64,000 bases of DNA. Source: Streptomyces sp. NBC_00690. Its GTDB lineage: Bacteria > Actinomycetota > Actinomycetes > Streptomycetales > Streptomycetaceae. The DNA lies in contig NZ_CP109009.1 in the NCBI RefSeq assembly GCF_036226685.1, positions 1,550,001 through 1,614,000 of the forward strand. The letters run 5' to 3'. The notes below the pieces were generated by a model, which was not told where the DNA came from, made no database searches, and was given only the letters and a program-made list of their open reading frames with translations. Positions 49,149 to 57,721 of the stretch are shown piece after piece. The position numbers and the translations under genes are program-made. The first letter of the stretch is position 1. Every line of letters begins with the position of its first letter.

Positions 49149-49250
49149 AAAGACCTCCGTGCGGTGAGTTCCTAGACAGCTCCCACCACACCGGGGGTCT
49201 TCGTCATGCTCAAAACCTGTCAGGTGTCAACAACGCCCGTGATCAATACA
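48629..49250. mobile_element. Internally deleted IS481-family element with intact ends
   Basis: 622 bases bounded by terminal inverted repeats beginning TGTATTGA (48629 onward) and its complement (ending 49250), with further matching blocks CGTTGTTGAC inside. A perfect 6-base target duplication GCTAGG flanks it (48623-48628 and 49251-49256), the CTAG-centred target typical of IS481. The full element should be around 1 kb; the transposase has an internal deletion. It sits between the regulators and the type II PKS genes. Confidence 0.9.
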
Positions 49251-49521
49251 GCTAGGCTGCTTCGCTCGCAACGCCCCGAACAGGGAGGGGCCACCGTGCA
49301 ACTCTCGGGGAGAACAGTGAAGTTCGACCCTGAGGTGCACGATGGCCTTTTCCCAGTCTGACCTGCTGCTACTTCGATTCAATACATGGGGCGGACGGAG
49401 TCGGGACGCACACAGCGAATGCCTTGCCCCTGCCGCGGCTGTGACCGCCACGGGCAGCTGGCCCCGCCAGAACTCTTGGGCACCTACCTTCCGGGTACGG
49501 CCTGTTTTGTATTGCCCATCC

Positions 49522-50331
49522 TCACTTCGGCACCCGAACAACGGTCGTGTACGTGTGGTTGGTCGCCATCTCAAACTCGGGATTCAGAAGCGTCTCTCGG
49601 ATCACGACGAGGTCAGTGGCGGTCAGATTGGTTTCGCTCAGCAGGAAGGACTCCAGCATGCTGGAGTGCAGCCGAGCAAGCAGCGCGGTCGGTTTTCCGC
49701 CTTCTCCCGGCGCCTGATAGTCCCGAACCGCGATGTCCCGATAGCCGGCGGCAGAGAGCACGTCCCGCGTACGCGACGCCCAGTCAAAGTCCATACCGGT
49801 CTGTCCGGCGAGTTTGTGCACGCCATCATGGTAGTCCTGGAAGATTCGCGCCGTGTATTCGTCAACGGGAGACTTGATCAAGCTCTCGTCGGCGCAACCG
49901 CAGTACCAGTCGGTGAGCACCAGCGCACCGCCCGGCCGCAGATGTTCAGCCAGCCTTGCCGCGATGGCCTCCTTGTCAGCCAAATGCATCAACACCAGCC
50001 GGGCGTGAATCAAGTCGAACTTCGGCTCGGGCCACGGGTCACTGGTGAGGTCGTGACGGATCGCCTCGATCCGTGGATGGTTGGGCACGTGCTGCGGTTT
50101 GATGTCGCTGGCCACCACATGTCCGGACGTTCCCACCCTGGCGGCCAACCAGCGGGCGACGGAGCCGTCCCCGGCACCCACCTCCCAGCAACGCCAACCG
50201 TGACCGACACGTACTTCCTCGCCCAGGGCGCTGAACGTCTCCCGGTTGAGGATCTCGGAGAGGAGAGTCAGCTGCTCGGTTGCTACCGGCGCGTCGTTGT
50301 CGAAGCGTTGCTTGTGCTCTGTGCTGTACAT
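49522..50331 (-). CDS. Class I SAM-dependent methyltransferase of the polyketide locus
   Basis: 269 residues: WEVGAGDGSVARWL is SAM motif I, VVASDIKP the acidic residue after strand 2, FDLIHARLVLMHL motif IV/post-motif. GAGGAG lies 6 bases before ATG 50331. The gene starts 42 bases after the ACP stop in the same direction, so both are likely co-transcribed. It is related to small-molecule methyltransferases of natural product clusters; the methylated position is not predictable. The 266 bases between it and the IS element hold no recognisable gene. Confidence 0.85.
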   Translation of the reverse strand: MYSTEHKQRFDNDAPVATEQLTLLSEILNRETFSALGEEVRVGHGWRCWEVGAGDGSVARWLAARVGTSGHVVASDIKPQHVPNHPRIEAIRHDLTSDPWPEPKFDLIHARLVLMHLADKEAIAARLAEHLRPGGALVLTDWYCGCADESLIKSPVDEYTARIFQDYHDGVHKLAGQTGMDFDWASRTRDVLSAAGYRDIAVRDYQAPGEGGKPTALLARLHSSMLESFLLSETNLTATDLVVIRETLLNPEFEMATNHTYTTVVRVPK

Positions 50332-50373
50332 GTGCGTCTCCTCGTTGAATCTCCGCGCCGCAGGGGCCCACCG

Positions 50374-50631
50374 CTAGCTCGACGCGGGCAGCAACTCGTT
50401 GACGGTTTCGACAAATTCCTTCGGCGTCGCGGTCTTACCTGTCCTGGCCTCCGGCAGGCTTATCCCGAGCTCTCGCTCGACCAGGAGTGTTACCTCCACC
50501 ATCGAGATTGAGTCATAGCCCAGATCGGCAAACGTAATCTCGGCAATGTCGCCGTCCAGGTCAAGTCCGTCGTCCTCACCTGCCGCCCGGCGTATGTACC
50601 CCACCAGGTCCGCCTGGGTGAACGCTGTCAT
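50374..50631 (-). CDS. Acyl carrier protein of the second type II PKS
   Basis: 85 residues with the phosphopantetheine motif LGYDSISMVE and the acidic helix ends of aromatic PKS ACPs. The start ATG 50631 has GGGGGCAGG upstream. Unusually it is separated from its KS genes: the KSIII gene is divergent and CLF/KS-alpha lie beyond it. It shares the TCGA-repeat regulatory region with KSIII. Confidence 0.92.
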   Translation of the reverse strand: MTAFTQADLVGYIRRAAGEDDGLDLDGDIAEITFADLGYDSISMVEVTLLVERELGISLPEARTGKTATPKEFVETVNELLPASS

Positions 50632-50680
50632 TCCTGCCCCCTTCGTCTCGTGACACCGAAACCAACATTGCCGGGATCCT

Positions 50681-50707
50681 TCGACACCCGATCGAGTTCC
50701 AATCGAC
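50681..50707. promoter_or_regulatory. Candidate SARP-binding array (ACP / KSIII divergent promoter)
   Basis: TCGAC at 50681, TCGAG at 50692 and TCGAC at 50703 repeat with exactly 11-base period, the spacing used by SARP dimers for heptamer repeats on one DNA face. The array lies in the 259-base gap between the ACP (-) and KSIII (+) starts. Binding by the SARP encoded at 45780-46574 is inferred. Confidence 0.6.
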
Positions 50708-50890
50708 GGCCGCACACGATCATCAGGATCCGGGCAAATGGATCTTTCGCATGGCATCGATATCGACGTGCGACGGCCAGTGGCCAGCTATTCGGCAAGG
50801 TCTCGCCTGGGCCTCGAACGAGCCTCCGCCGCATATGAGGACCCTGACCAGATACGGGTATCGGATTCAATCCGTGGGAGGACAAGAAGA

Positions 50891-51895
50891 ATGAGGCACG
50901 AACTCTATATCGGCGCCGCGACTTCGTGGCTACCCGAGCGCATGACACTCGGCGAGGCGGCACGAGCTGGCCTCGCCGACCAGGCGCGAATCTGGAATAC
51001 CGGCATTGAGTCGGTATGCGTCTCAGCGGACAAGTCAGCACCAGAGATGGCGGTACTGGCGGCACGGGCCGCGCTCGAACGCAGCAAGTCTGAACCGGAG
51101 GACCTCCATCTGCTGCTTCACGCCTGCGCGTACCACCAAGGCCACGACATGTGGCCACCGGCGTCGTACATTCAACGGTTCACCGGCGGCAGCTCATGCC
51201 CGGCCATCGAGATCCGTCAGATGTCCAACGGCGGCATGGTCGCTTTGGAGCTTGCGGGAAACTACCTCATTGCCAATGATCGGCCGACCGCGTTGGTCAC
51301 CACTGCCGACCGATTCTGCCTGCCCGGCTTCGACCGGTGGCTAAGTGACCCAAGCACCATCTGCGGTGACGGCGGCACAGCCGTGCTGTTATCCACCCGT
51401 ACCGGATTCGCCAAGCTCCGCGGGCTTGTCTCAGTGTCCGACTCCGGCTTGGAGCACGGTGGCCGGGGTGAGCAGTTCAGCGACGCACCGCTGTCCACCG
51501 GATCGCCGATCGACTTGAACAGCGACATCCTGGTGCGCGAGCTTGGGGTGGAGGCCCTGCTCAGCCGCATCGAAGCGGGACAACGGGAGGCATTCGACCG
51601 TGCTTGCGCTCAAGCTGACGTAAAGCTCAGCGACATCGACTGGTACGTGCTGCCGAACTTGGGCCGGACGCGGATGCGGGCGCAATACTTTGATCCGTTC
51701 GGCATCGACCCGCAACGATCGACCTGGTCCTGGGGGCGGCAGGTCGGGCATCTCGGCGCGGGCGACCAGTTCGCCGGGCTGGCGCATCTCGCATCCGAGG
51801 GCGCCCTTGAGCCCGGTCAGACTTGCCTGCTGGCCGGCGCCGGCGCCGGGTTCACTTGGACGGTCGGCATCCTGGAGATCATGAGCAAGCCGTGA
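50891..51895 (+). CDS. KSIII-like starter-transfer enzyme, Ser active site, second copy
   Basis: 334 residues from ATG 50891 (GGGAGGA upstream). It is a paralogue of the KSIII-like protein of the first locus. The nucleophile position is Ser112 (MSNGGMVALEL), as in DpsC. In contrast to the first copy, the catalytic-His motif reads LPNLGRTRM, with Asn where LPHLG has His; GHLGAGDQFAGL is kept. This enzyme is the obvious candidate to move the type I PKS product onto the type II ACP or KS. A TTA codon lies at about 51389 (VLLST). It converges on the CLF gene. Confidence 0.88.
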   Translation: MRHELYIGAATSWLPERMTLGEAARAGLADQARIWNTGIESVCVSADKSAPEMAVLAARAALERSKSEPEDLHLLLHACAYHQGHDMWPPASYIQRFTGGSSCPAIEIRQMSNGGMVALELAGNYLIANDRPTALVTTADRFCLPGFDRWLSDPSTICGDGGTAVLLSTRTGFAKLRGLVSVSDSGLEHGGRGEQFSDAPLSTGSPIDLNSDILVRELGVEALLSRIEAGQREAFDRACAQADVKLSDIDWYVLPNLGRTRMRAQYFDPFGIDPQRSTWSWGRQVGHLGAGDQFAGLAHLASEGALEPGQTCLLAGAGAGFTWTVGILEIMSKP

Positions 51896-51950
51896 CCCAG
51901 ACGACTCCTACTCGACGTGTTCACACCGCGACCGGGTGGGCTCTTCCGGG

Positions 51951-52003
51951 CCGACGCCGTACGTGGCAGCCGTTGCTGATGGTTGCCAACTGAACGGCGT
52001 CGG
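51951..52003. terminator. Inverted repeat between convergent KSIII and CLF genes
   Basis: CCGACGCCGT (51951-51960) pairs with ACGGCGTCGG (51994-52003), and TGGCA/TGCCA inside can extend the stem. It lies in the 147-base gap between the two stop codons. Confidence 0.5.
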
Positions 52004-52042
52004 TCCAGAAGTGGGTCCATTCAGGTGTTGTATCGGCTTCTG

Positions 52043-53275
52043 CTACGCCGCTGTCAACACCATCGCAGAGTTGATGCCGTCGCCGCGTGCCAGTACCACA
52101 GCGGTGGACACGTTCGTTTCCCTCGGCTGGCCGAGTACCAGGTCGAGCTGGTCGGACCGGACGGGGTTGGTCACATTAATCATGGGTGGTATGACGCTAT
52201 GCCGGATACTCAACGAAGCGGTGGCCACATCGAGCGCGGGGCCACCAGAGTACAGTCGGCCGGTCATCGTTTTCGGTGCGGTCACCGGAACTGCCCGTGG
52301 GCCGAACACACTTGTCAAAGCAGCAGCCTCGGCGCGGTCGAGTTCGGCCACGCCGGCCGCGTCCGCGAACACCACGTCGACATCGGCTGGCGTCACGTCG
52401 GCATCTGACAGTGCAAGCTCGATCGCCCGGCGTAGTCCGGGTTCCCGTCCAGAATCTGACCGTGGGTCGAAGGTGGTGGCGTACCCGGCGATCTCGCCGT
52501 ACGGCCGCGCCCCTCGCTCGCGGGCGTGCTCGGCCTCCTCGACAATGAGCATGGCGCCACCCTCACCAGGTAGGTAGCCAGATGCGGCAGTGTCAAAAGG
52601 CAGGTAGGCCCGCTTCGGGTCGCTCACCGTGCTCATCCTGCCGGTAGTCAGCTCGATCACCCACCCGAGTGGACACATCGTGCTTTCCGCTGCGCCACAC
52701 ATCACCACCGACAGGCCGTCGGACACGTATCGGCGGGCCTGCGCGATGGAGTCGAGCGCACTCGTCAGTCCGGTCAGGACTCCGCCGGGACCGTGCAATC
52801 CATGCCGGATCGAGATCTGCCCCGTGTTCACCGCGTAGAACCAAGAGAACGAAAGATAGGCGCTCACATGATCGCTCCCGGCGCTCCATAGTTTCGCCAA
52901 CTCGCGCTGGCTGTACTCAAGCCCGCCTGCGGAGATGCCAGTGACGATTCCAATCTGATCACCTGGGATGGCAGCAAGCTCAAGGTCGGAGTCACTGACG
53001 GCGGCGTCCGTCGCTATCAGCGCCAACCGGGTGGCCTGATCAGTCTGTGGCACCAGCCGGCCAGGGACATGCTCGCGGACGTCGTAGTCAGCCACCTCGC
53101 CCGCCAGCTTGGAAGGGTACTGCGCCGGATCGAATCGGGTGATCTGTTCGATCCCACTGCGCCCGTGCAGGACGGCGTCCCAGTACTCATCGGCGTCGAA
53201 CCCATTCGGCGCGACCACCCCGATGCCCGTGATGACCGCGCGATGGCTCGTCGTCCTTGGGACGGTGTCACTCAT
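52043..53275 (-). CDS. Ketosynthase beta / chain length factor, second copy
   Basis: 410 residues, KAS II fold, paired with KS-alpha by an 8-base overlap. The active-site region reads GVLTGLTSALDSI: neither the KS Cys nor the Gln usual in CLFs is present, and the segment is one residue shorter than in the first-locus CLF ([14 protein letters not shown]). The rest is canonical ([39 protein letters not shown]). It should still dimerise with KS-alpha and shape chain length; loss of Gln may reduce malonyl-ACP decarboxylation, in keeping with a pre-made starter. The latter is inference. Confidence 0.92.
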   Translation of the reverse strand: MSDTVPRTTSHRAVITGIGVVAPNGFDADEYWDAVLHGRSGIEQITRFDPAQYPSKLAGEVADYDVREHVPGRLVPQTDQATRLALIATDAAVSDSDLELAAIPGDQIGIVTGISAGGLEYSQRELAKLWSAGSDHVSAYLSFSWFYAVNTGQISIRHGLHGPGGVLTGLTSALDSIAQARRYVSDGLSVVMCGAAESTMCPLGWVIELTTGRMSTVSDPKRAYLPFDTAASGYLPGEGGAMLIVEEAEHARERGARPYGEIAGYATTFDPRSDSGREPGLRRAIELALSDADVTPADVDVVFADAAGVAELDRAEAAALTSVFGPRAVPVTAPKTMTGRLYSGGPALDVATASLSIRHSVIPPMINVTNPVRSDQLDLVLGQPRETNVSTAVVLARGDGINSAMVLTAA

Positions 53276-54533
53276 CTGAATCCCCCTTGGTCAGCACCAT
53301 GGCGCTCTGGAAGCCACCGAACCCACTGCCCACTTTGAGCACCGTGCGCAGATCTGCAGACCGTGCTTCCAGCGGAACATAGTCGAGGCCCAGTTCTGGA
53401 TCGGGTTCATGCAGGTTGGCTGTTGGCGGAATCAGACCGGATTCAATGGCCAGCGCGCATGCCGCAATCTCGATCGAGCCGATCGCACCCAATGAGTGAC
53501 CGATCATGGACTTGATCGAACTGACCGGGGTTCGGAACGCGTGATCGCCAAGACTTCGCTTGAACGCGTCCGTCTCATGCCGGTCGTTCTGTTGTGTGCT
53601 TGAGCCGTGCGCATTCACGTAGTCCACCTCCTCGGGAGCACGCTCGGCCATGTGCAGCGCCGCCTCGATGGCCGCGGCCATCTCGGTGCCCTCGGACCGG
53701 AGCCCGGTCATGTGGAACGCGTTCGAGCGCACGCCCCAACCGCCGATCTCCGCGTAGATGCGCGCACCACGTGCCCTCGCGTGATTCCACTCTTCCAGAA
53801 CCAGCATTGCGCTGCCTTCGGCGAGCACAAACCCATTGCGGGTGCGGTCGAACGGGCGGGACGCGGTGGCCGGGTCGTCGTTACGAGGGGTCGTTGCCTT
53901 GATCGCATCGAAGGAGGCGACGCAAACCGGTGAGAGGGGCGCATCGGAGCCACCGGCGAGCATCACGTCAGCGGAGCCTTCGCGGATCAGTTGCGCCGCA
54001 TGTGACACCGATTCGATGCCCGCGGTGCATCCCGTGGACACCAGTGCCACAGGACCTTCCGCACCGACCTGCCACGCTACGTCGGCAGCGATCGACGTCG
54101 GGACGAGATACTTAAATAGGTGCGGCATCGCGTACTCGTGGTCGAGGAGCCACTTGCGGCCACCGTCGGAGAGCACGTTGTATTCCCGGTCCAAGCTCAT
54201 CGTGCCGCCGATGGCGCTGCCGATGCTGGCCCCGGTACGATGCGGGTCGATCGTGTCCATGTCGAGGTTGGCGTCCGTGACAGCTTCCCTGGTTGCGGCA
54301 ACAGCGAGTTGTGCGCTCCGATCCATCCGCCGGATCTCCTGTGCGGAGAAGCCCTCCGCCACCGGATCGAAGTCGCACTCGCCCGCGATCCGGGAGCGGA
54401 ACCCGGATGGTGCGAACAGCGAGATGGTGCGTATGGCCGCAGTGCCGGACGAGATCAGCTCCCAAAACTCCTTGGCGTTTCCACCGCCTGGGGCACGCAC
54501 GCCGATGCCGGTGATGGCGACCCGTCGATTCAT
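53268..54533 (-). CDS. Ketosynthase alpha, second copy
   Basis: 421 residues. Catalytic Cys169 in VSTGCTAGIE, His in NAHGSSTQQND and in [24 protein letters not shown] and FHMTG place it with actinomycete aromatic KS-alpha proteins. It forms an operon P450, KS-alpha, CLF on the minus strand, preceded by the TTCG-repeat promoter region. Compared with the first-locus KS-alpha it is clearly a paralogue rather than a recent duplicate. Confidence 0.94.
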   Translation of the reverse strand: MNRRVAITGIGVRAPGGGNAKEFWELISSGTAAIRTISLFAPSGFRSRIAGECDFDPVAEGFSAQEIRRMDRSAQLAVAATREAVTDANLDMDTIDPHRTGASIGSAIGGTMSLDREYNVLSDGGRKWLLDHEYAMPHLFKYLVPTSIAADVAWQVGAEGPVALVSTGCTAGIESVSHAAQLIREGSADVMLAGGSDAPLSPVCVASFDAIKATTPRNDDPATASRPFDRTRNGFVLAEGSAMLVLEEWNHARARGARIYAEIGGWGVRSNAFHMTGLRSEGTEMAAAIEAALHMAERAPEEVDYVNAHGSSTQQNDRHETDAFKRSLGDHAFRTPVSSIKSMIGHSLGAIGSIEIAACALAIESGLIPPTANLHEPDPELGLDYVPLEARSADLRTVLKVGSGFGGFQSAMVLTKGDSDE

Positions 54534-54600
54534 CGTGTGCTCACCGTTCGCGCGCTCAATTCAACGTGTGGCATGGGAATCTCTTTCCTGATAGCGAAGG

Positions 54601-55803
54601 TCAGGCATCGAACGTGACTGGCAGCGATTCCAATCCGCGGATCGTGAGACTCCGCTGCCATCGCAGTTCCTCAGGTGGTACGGCCAATGCGAGGCCAGGC
54701 AGCCTGCGCAGCAGCCCATCGAAGGCGATCCGGCCCTCCAACCTGGCCAGTGGAGCACCGAGGCAGAAGTGCGCACCACGTCCGAACGCCACATGCCCGT
54801 TGTCCGAACGAGTGACGTCGAAATGGTCCGGTTCCATGAACTTCGCCTGATCCCGATTGGCCGAGGCCAGCGACAAGAGCACCGGGTGACCTTTCTCGAT
54901 GCGGGTCCCCGCGACCTCTATGGGCTCAAGCGGGAAGCGCCACGTCGCCGTCTCGAACGACCCGTCGTACCGAAGCATCTCCTCCAGGGCCGAATCGACA
55001 AGATGCGGTTGCTCGCGCAGTAGCGCGAGTTGTTCGGGGTTGCGTAGTAGCGCAAGCGTGCCGTTCCCGATCAGATTGACAGTCGTCTCGAAGCCCCCGA
55101 TCAAGAGCAGGGAAACCATCGACAGCAACTCGGTCTCATTCAGCCGGTCGTCGTCATCCCTGGCAGCAATCAGCGCGTCGACCAAACCGTCGGCTGGCTC
55201 GCTTCGGCGCTTCTCAACCAGTTCGGTGAGATACCCGAGGAGGTCACGTAGTCCGACCGGCCGCGCGCTCCCAGTGTCGGGCTGGGCAGAGCCACTGTTG
55301 TTCGTCCATCGGCGGAAGTCCTTCGTCCACCGGCGGAACACATCCTGATCCGCCGAGGGTACGCCCAGCAGCTCACAGATCACCGTGATCGCCAGCGGGA
55401 AAGCGAACTCGGTGACGAGGTCGACACGTCCTCTCGGCACAATCTCATCGAGAAGCCCGTCCGTGATCTGCTGCACCTGGCCGCGTAGTCCCTCCACACG
55501 GCGGGCGGTGAAGGCGGTCGAGACCAGCCGACGCAGCCGTGTGTGTTCAGGCGCATCAGTGGTGAGCAGGTGTGTGCCCAACCCGGTCCGATCCTCCAGT
55601 GGCCGCCCCTTGCCCGCCTCCTGCCAGTCGCGCGGTGCGTTGCGGGGGTCCTTGCTCATTCTGGGATCGGTCAGCAACATCCGTACGTCCTCGTACCGGG
55701 TCACCAACAATCCGTAGAGGCCCTTGCCTTCCATGACCTGCCGGACCGGCTCTTCGTCACGCAGCCACGCGTACTCGGGATAGGGATCCTTGCCGAAATC
55801 CAT
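54601..55803 (-). CDS. Cytochrome P450 in the KS operon
   Basis: 400 residues from ATG 55803, with AGGAGG 6 bases upstream; longer in-frame starts are not protein-like. The heme loop is FGRGAHFCLGAPLAR, the ExxR helix EEMLR, and the I helix LLIGGFETTVNL, where Glu-Thr of the proton-relay pair is kept but the preceding His is Phe. Class I bacterial P450, soluble, needing ferredoxin and reductase encoded elsewhere. As the first gene of the P450/KS-alpha/CLF operon it is probably expressed with the synthase and oxidises the polyketide or a precursor. Confidence 0.93.
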   Translation of the reverse strand: MDFGKDPYPEYAWLRDEEPVRQVMEGKGLYGLLVTRYEDVRMLLTDPRMSKDPRNAPRDWQEAGKGRPLEDRTGLGTHLLTTDAPEHTRLRRLVSTAFTARRVEGLRGQVQQITDGLLDEIVPRGRVDLVTEFAFPLAITVICELLGVPSADQDVFRRWTKDFRRWTNNSGSAQPDTGSARPVGLRDLLGYLTELVEKRRSEPADGLVDALIAARDDDDRLNETELLSMVSLLLIGGFETTVNLIGNGTLALLRNPEQLALLREQPHLVDSALEEMLRYDGSFETATWRFPLEPIEVAGTRIEKGHPVLLSLASANRDQAKFMEPDHFDVTRSDNGHVAFGRGAHFCLGAPLARLEGRIAFDGLLRRLPGLALAVPPEELRWQRSLTIRGLESLPVTFDA

Positions 55804-55942
55804 CGTCCGCCTCCTCTGCTTGGTACTCAGTTCGTAGCCGAGATGATTCGGCCCGCCGTGCTGTACCGAAGTTGCGATGGGGCAGCGTGCTTTCGCGGAC
55901 AGCAAGGAAGGCGACGTTGTGCGCCAAGCTTCGCGGCATCGA

Positions 55943-55970
55943 TTCGAGAGGAGTTCGTGTTCGGTTCGAA
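55943..55970. promoter_or_regulatory. Candidate SARP-binding array upstream of P450/KS-alpha/CLF
   Basis: TTCG cores at 55943, 55954 and 55965 (TTCGAGA, TTCGTGT, TTCGAAC) repeat with exact 11-base period in the intergenic region upstream of the P450 gene. Same logic as the array at 50681-50707. Confidence 0.6.
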
Positions 55971-56003
55971 CCAGGCTCCGCGGTGAGACGGCCGACAAGC
56001 AGC

Positions 56004-56040
56004 ATGCGGCCGACACCGGCTGTGCCGGTGTCGGCCGCAT
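56004..56040 (-). terminator. Strong hairpin terminator after the FAD hydroxylase gene
   Basis: A perfect 17-bp stem (56004-56020 with 56024-56040) with a 3-base loop, 21 bases after the hydroxylase stop. It isolates that gene from the P450/KS operon promoter. Confidence 0.88.
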
Positions 56041-56061
56041 GACCGTGTCGAAGATCCGGTG

Positions 56062-57534
56062 TTAGCCCTCCGGTGTGAGATCGCTCGGCCTCTGTCGGCA
56101 CAAGATGCGGTCGAGAGCGTCCTGTAGCTGCTCCTCGCTGGAACCAACCGCTCGCTTGGTCGGCGTACGCCAGCCGACGAACCCGTCTGGGCGGATCAGC
56201 ACAGCGCCGTCCTCCTCAATGTTGGCGGCCTCGGCCCACCCTTCGACTGCATGGGACGTAAGGCCCACCTTCCGTGCAGCATCCAGCCAGTGGTCGGCTG
56301 CGGTCCCGGTGAGCAGTGTGAATCCATGCACGAGATCGACTGTGGATCGTCCACCCGGCAGCCATCGGTGTGGCAGGCGGCTGCCTGGTGCGCCGTCGAG
56401 TACGAGGTTCTCCATGTCCGACAGTGGTTCCGGGTCGACCACTGCGGGGGAGTCATACCGGTAGCCGACCACGGGAATCATGACACCCGCCATACCTACC
56501 GCCGCCCGGTCGTCGGCCAGGGCCGGATCATTGTTCCAGTGCAGGCTGTGGTTCTCCGCACGGATCAGACTCTGTTGCATGGTGAAGAGCGCGACCGGAC
56601 GACGCTCGGCTTGATAGGTGTCGAGCAGAGCATCGCCGCCGGCGGCCAGTTTCCATGCCAGGTTGTGGCCGTCGGCGATACCCAAGTTGAGTCCGAAACC
56701 ACCGACCGGCGGCACCGCGTGTGCCGCGTCACCGACGAGGAAGACGTTGCCCCGCCTGAATGCGTCGGCCACGTGTGCCGTTGACGACCACGGCAGCTGG
56801 CTGATGATCTCCGGCTCGGCAGTCGTGACACCGGTCGCGTCCCTGATCTGCTGTTGGATCTGCTCGATGGGTGTGTTCGGATCGCCGTTCCTTATGTGGA
56901 AGATCCAACGGCCGGTGTCGTCGACTCGGTACAGGATTCCGGATGCCCGATCGTTGCGCAGGAACGTCATGGAGAGGGGTGGGGCCGGCAGTTCCGCGCG
57001 GAACAGTACATTGAGCATGTGTGAGCTGCCCACTACTCCCGGGCCGGTCAGTCCGATGCCGAGCAGCTCCCGGACCCTGCTGCGGATTCCGTCGGCGGCG
57101 ATCACGTAGTCGCCCTCGACGACCCGGCCATCTGCAGTGGTCACGCTGCCATCCGTGATAGCAGTCACTTCGCTGTCGAAGTCCACCCGACTGCCCAGTT
57201 CCCGCAGCAGCGCCAGTGCGGCCCGGTCGATCCTGTCCTGCGGGCAACTGCCCAGCTTCGCCGGGCCGATCTCCGGGCGTTCGAACTTGTGCGTGACGGC
57301 GGTCAGTTCGGCGAGGCTCGGCCCCGTCATTAAGCCCCGGCCGAAGTGCGCCGTGTCTACCTCGATGCCGGCCTCGCGCAGGATCTCTGCCGACCGGTCG
57401 GTGATGCCGAATGCCCTCGGATGGTCGTTGACCCTGGCCCGGCGCTCCAGAACGTGCACCGATACCCCTTGGCGGGCGAGGAAAACCGCGGTGCACAACC
57501 CGACGGTGCCACCCCCGACAATCACGACACGCAT
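56062..57534 (-). CDS. FAD-dependent aromatic polyketide hydroxylase (RdmE/PgaE type)
   Basis: 490 residues from ATG 57534 with GGGGGAG just upstream. Group A flavin monooxygenase: VVIVGGGTVGLCTAVFLA (FAD), VIAADGIRSRV (DG motif), FLVGDAAHAVPPVGGFGLN (GD motif), then a C-terminal thioredoxin-like domain (about 380-490) as in the large polyketide hydroxylases. These enzymes hydroxylate anthracycline or angucycline rings, sometimes with Baeyer-Villiger type chemistry. Gene order, after the exporter and before a terminator, suggests its own or read-through transcription from the ABC operon. Confidence 0.92.
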   Translation of the reverse strand: MRVVIVGGGTVGLCTAVFLARQGVSVHVLERRARVNDHPRAFGITDRSAEILREAGIEVDTAHFGRGLMTGPSLAELTAVTHKFERPEIGPAKLGSCPQDRIDRAALALLRELGSRVDFDSEVTAITDGSVTTADGRVVEGDYVIAADGIRSRVRELLGIGLTGPGVVGSSHMLNVLFRAELPAPPLSMTFLRNDRASGILYRVDDTGRWIFHIRNGDPNTPIEQIQQQIRDATGVTTAEPEIISQLPWSSTAHVADAFRRGNVFLVGDAAHAVPPVGGFGLNLGIADGHNLAWKLAAGGDALLDTYQAERRPVALFTMQQSLIRAENHSLHWNNDPALADDRAAVGMAGVMIPVVGYRYDSPAVVDPEPLSDMENLVLDGAPGSRLPHRWLPGGRSTVDLVHGFTLLTGTAADHWLDAARKVGLTSHAVEGWAEAANIEEDGAVLIRPDGFVGWRTPTKRAVGSSEEQLQDALDRILCRQRPSDLTPEG

Positions 57535-57721
57535 AACTCCCCCTTCATCCATTGTTGAACCGTGATCCAGCGTTGATTTCAATGGTGAGCTTGGTGAGCC
57601 GTCCACGGGCGTTCCCGGGGGCGGGTCGCCTCTGTTGGGGCTGGGATGGCCCGACCTTCAACAAGTCCGGTCATCCCAGCTCCGAGGTCATTTGGCGCGT
57701 TGGCTGCGCCCGGCAACGGAC

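Noticed and set aside
49342..50511. 389-codon plus-strand ORF
   Set aside because: It is antisense to the methyltransferase and ACP genes, which have intact motifs, ribosome-binding sites and consistent spacing.
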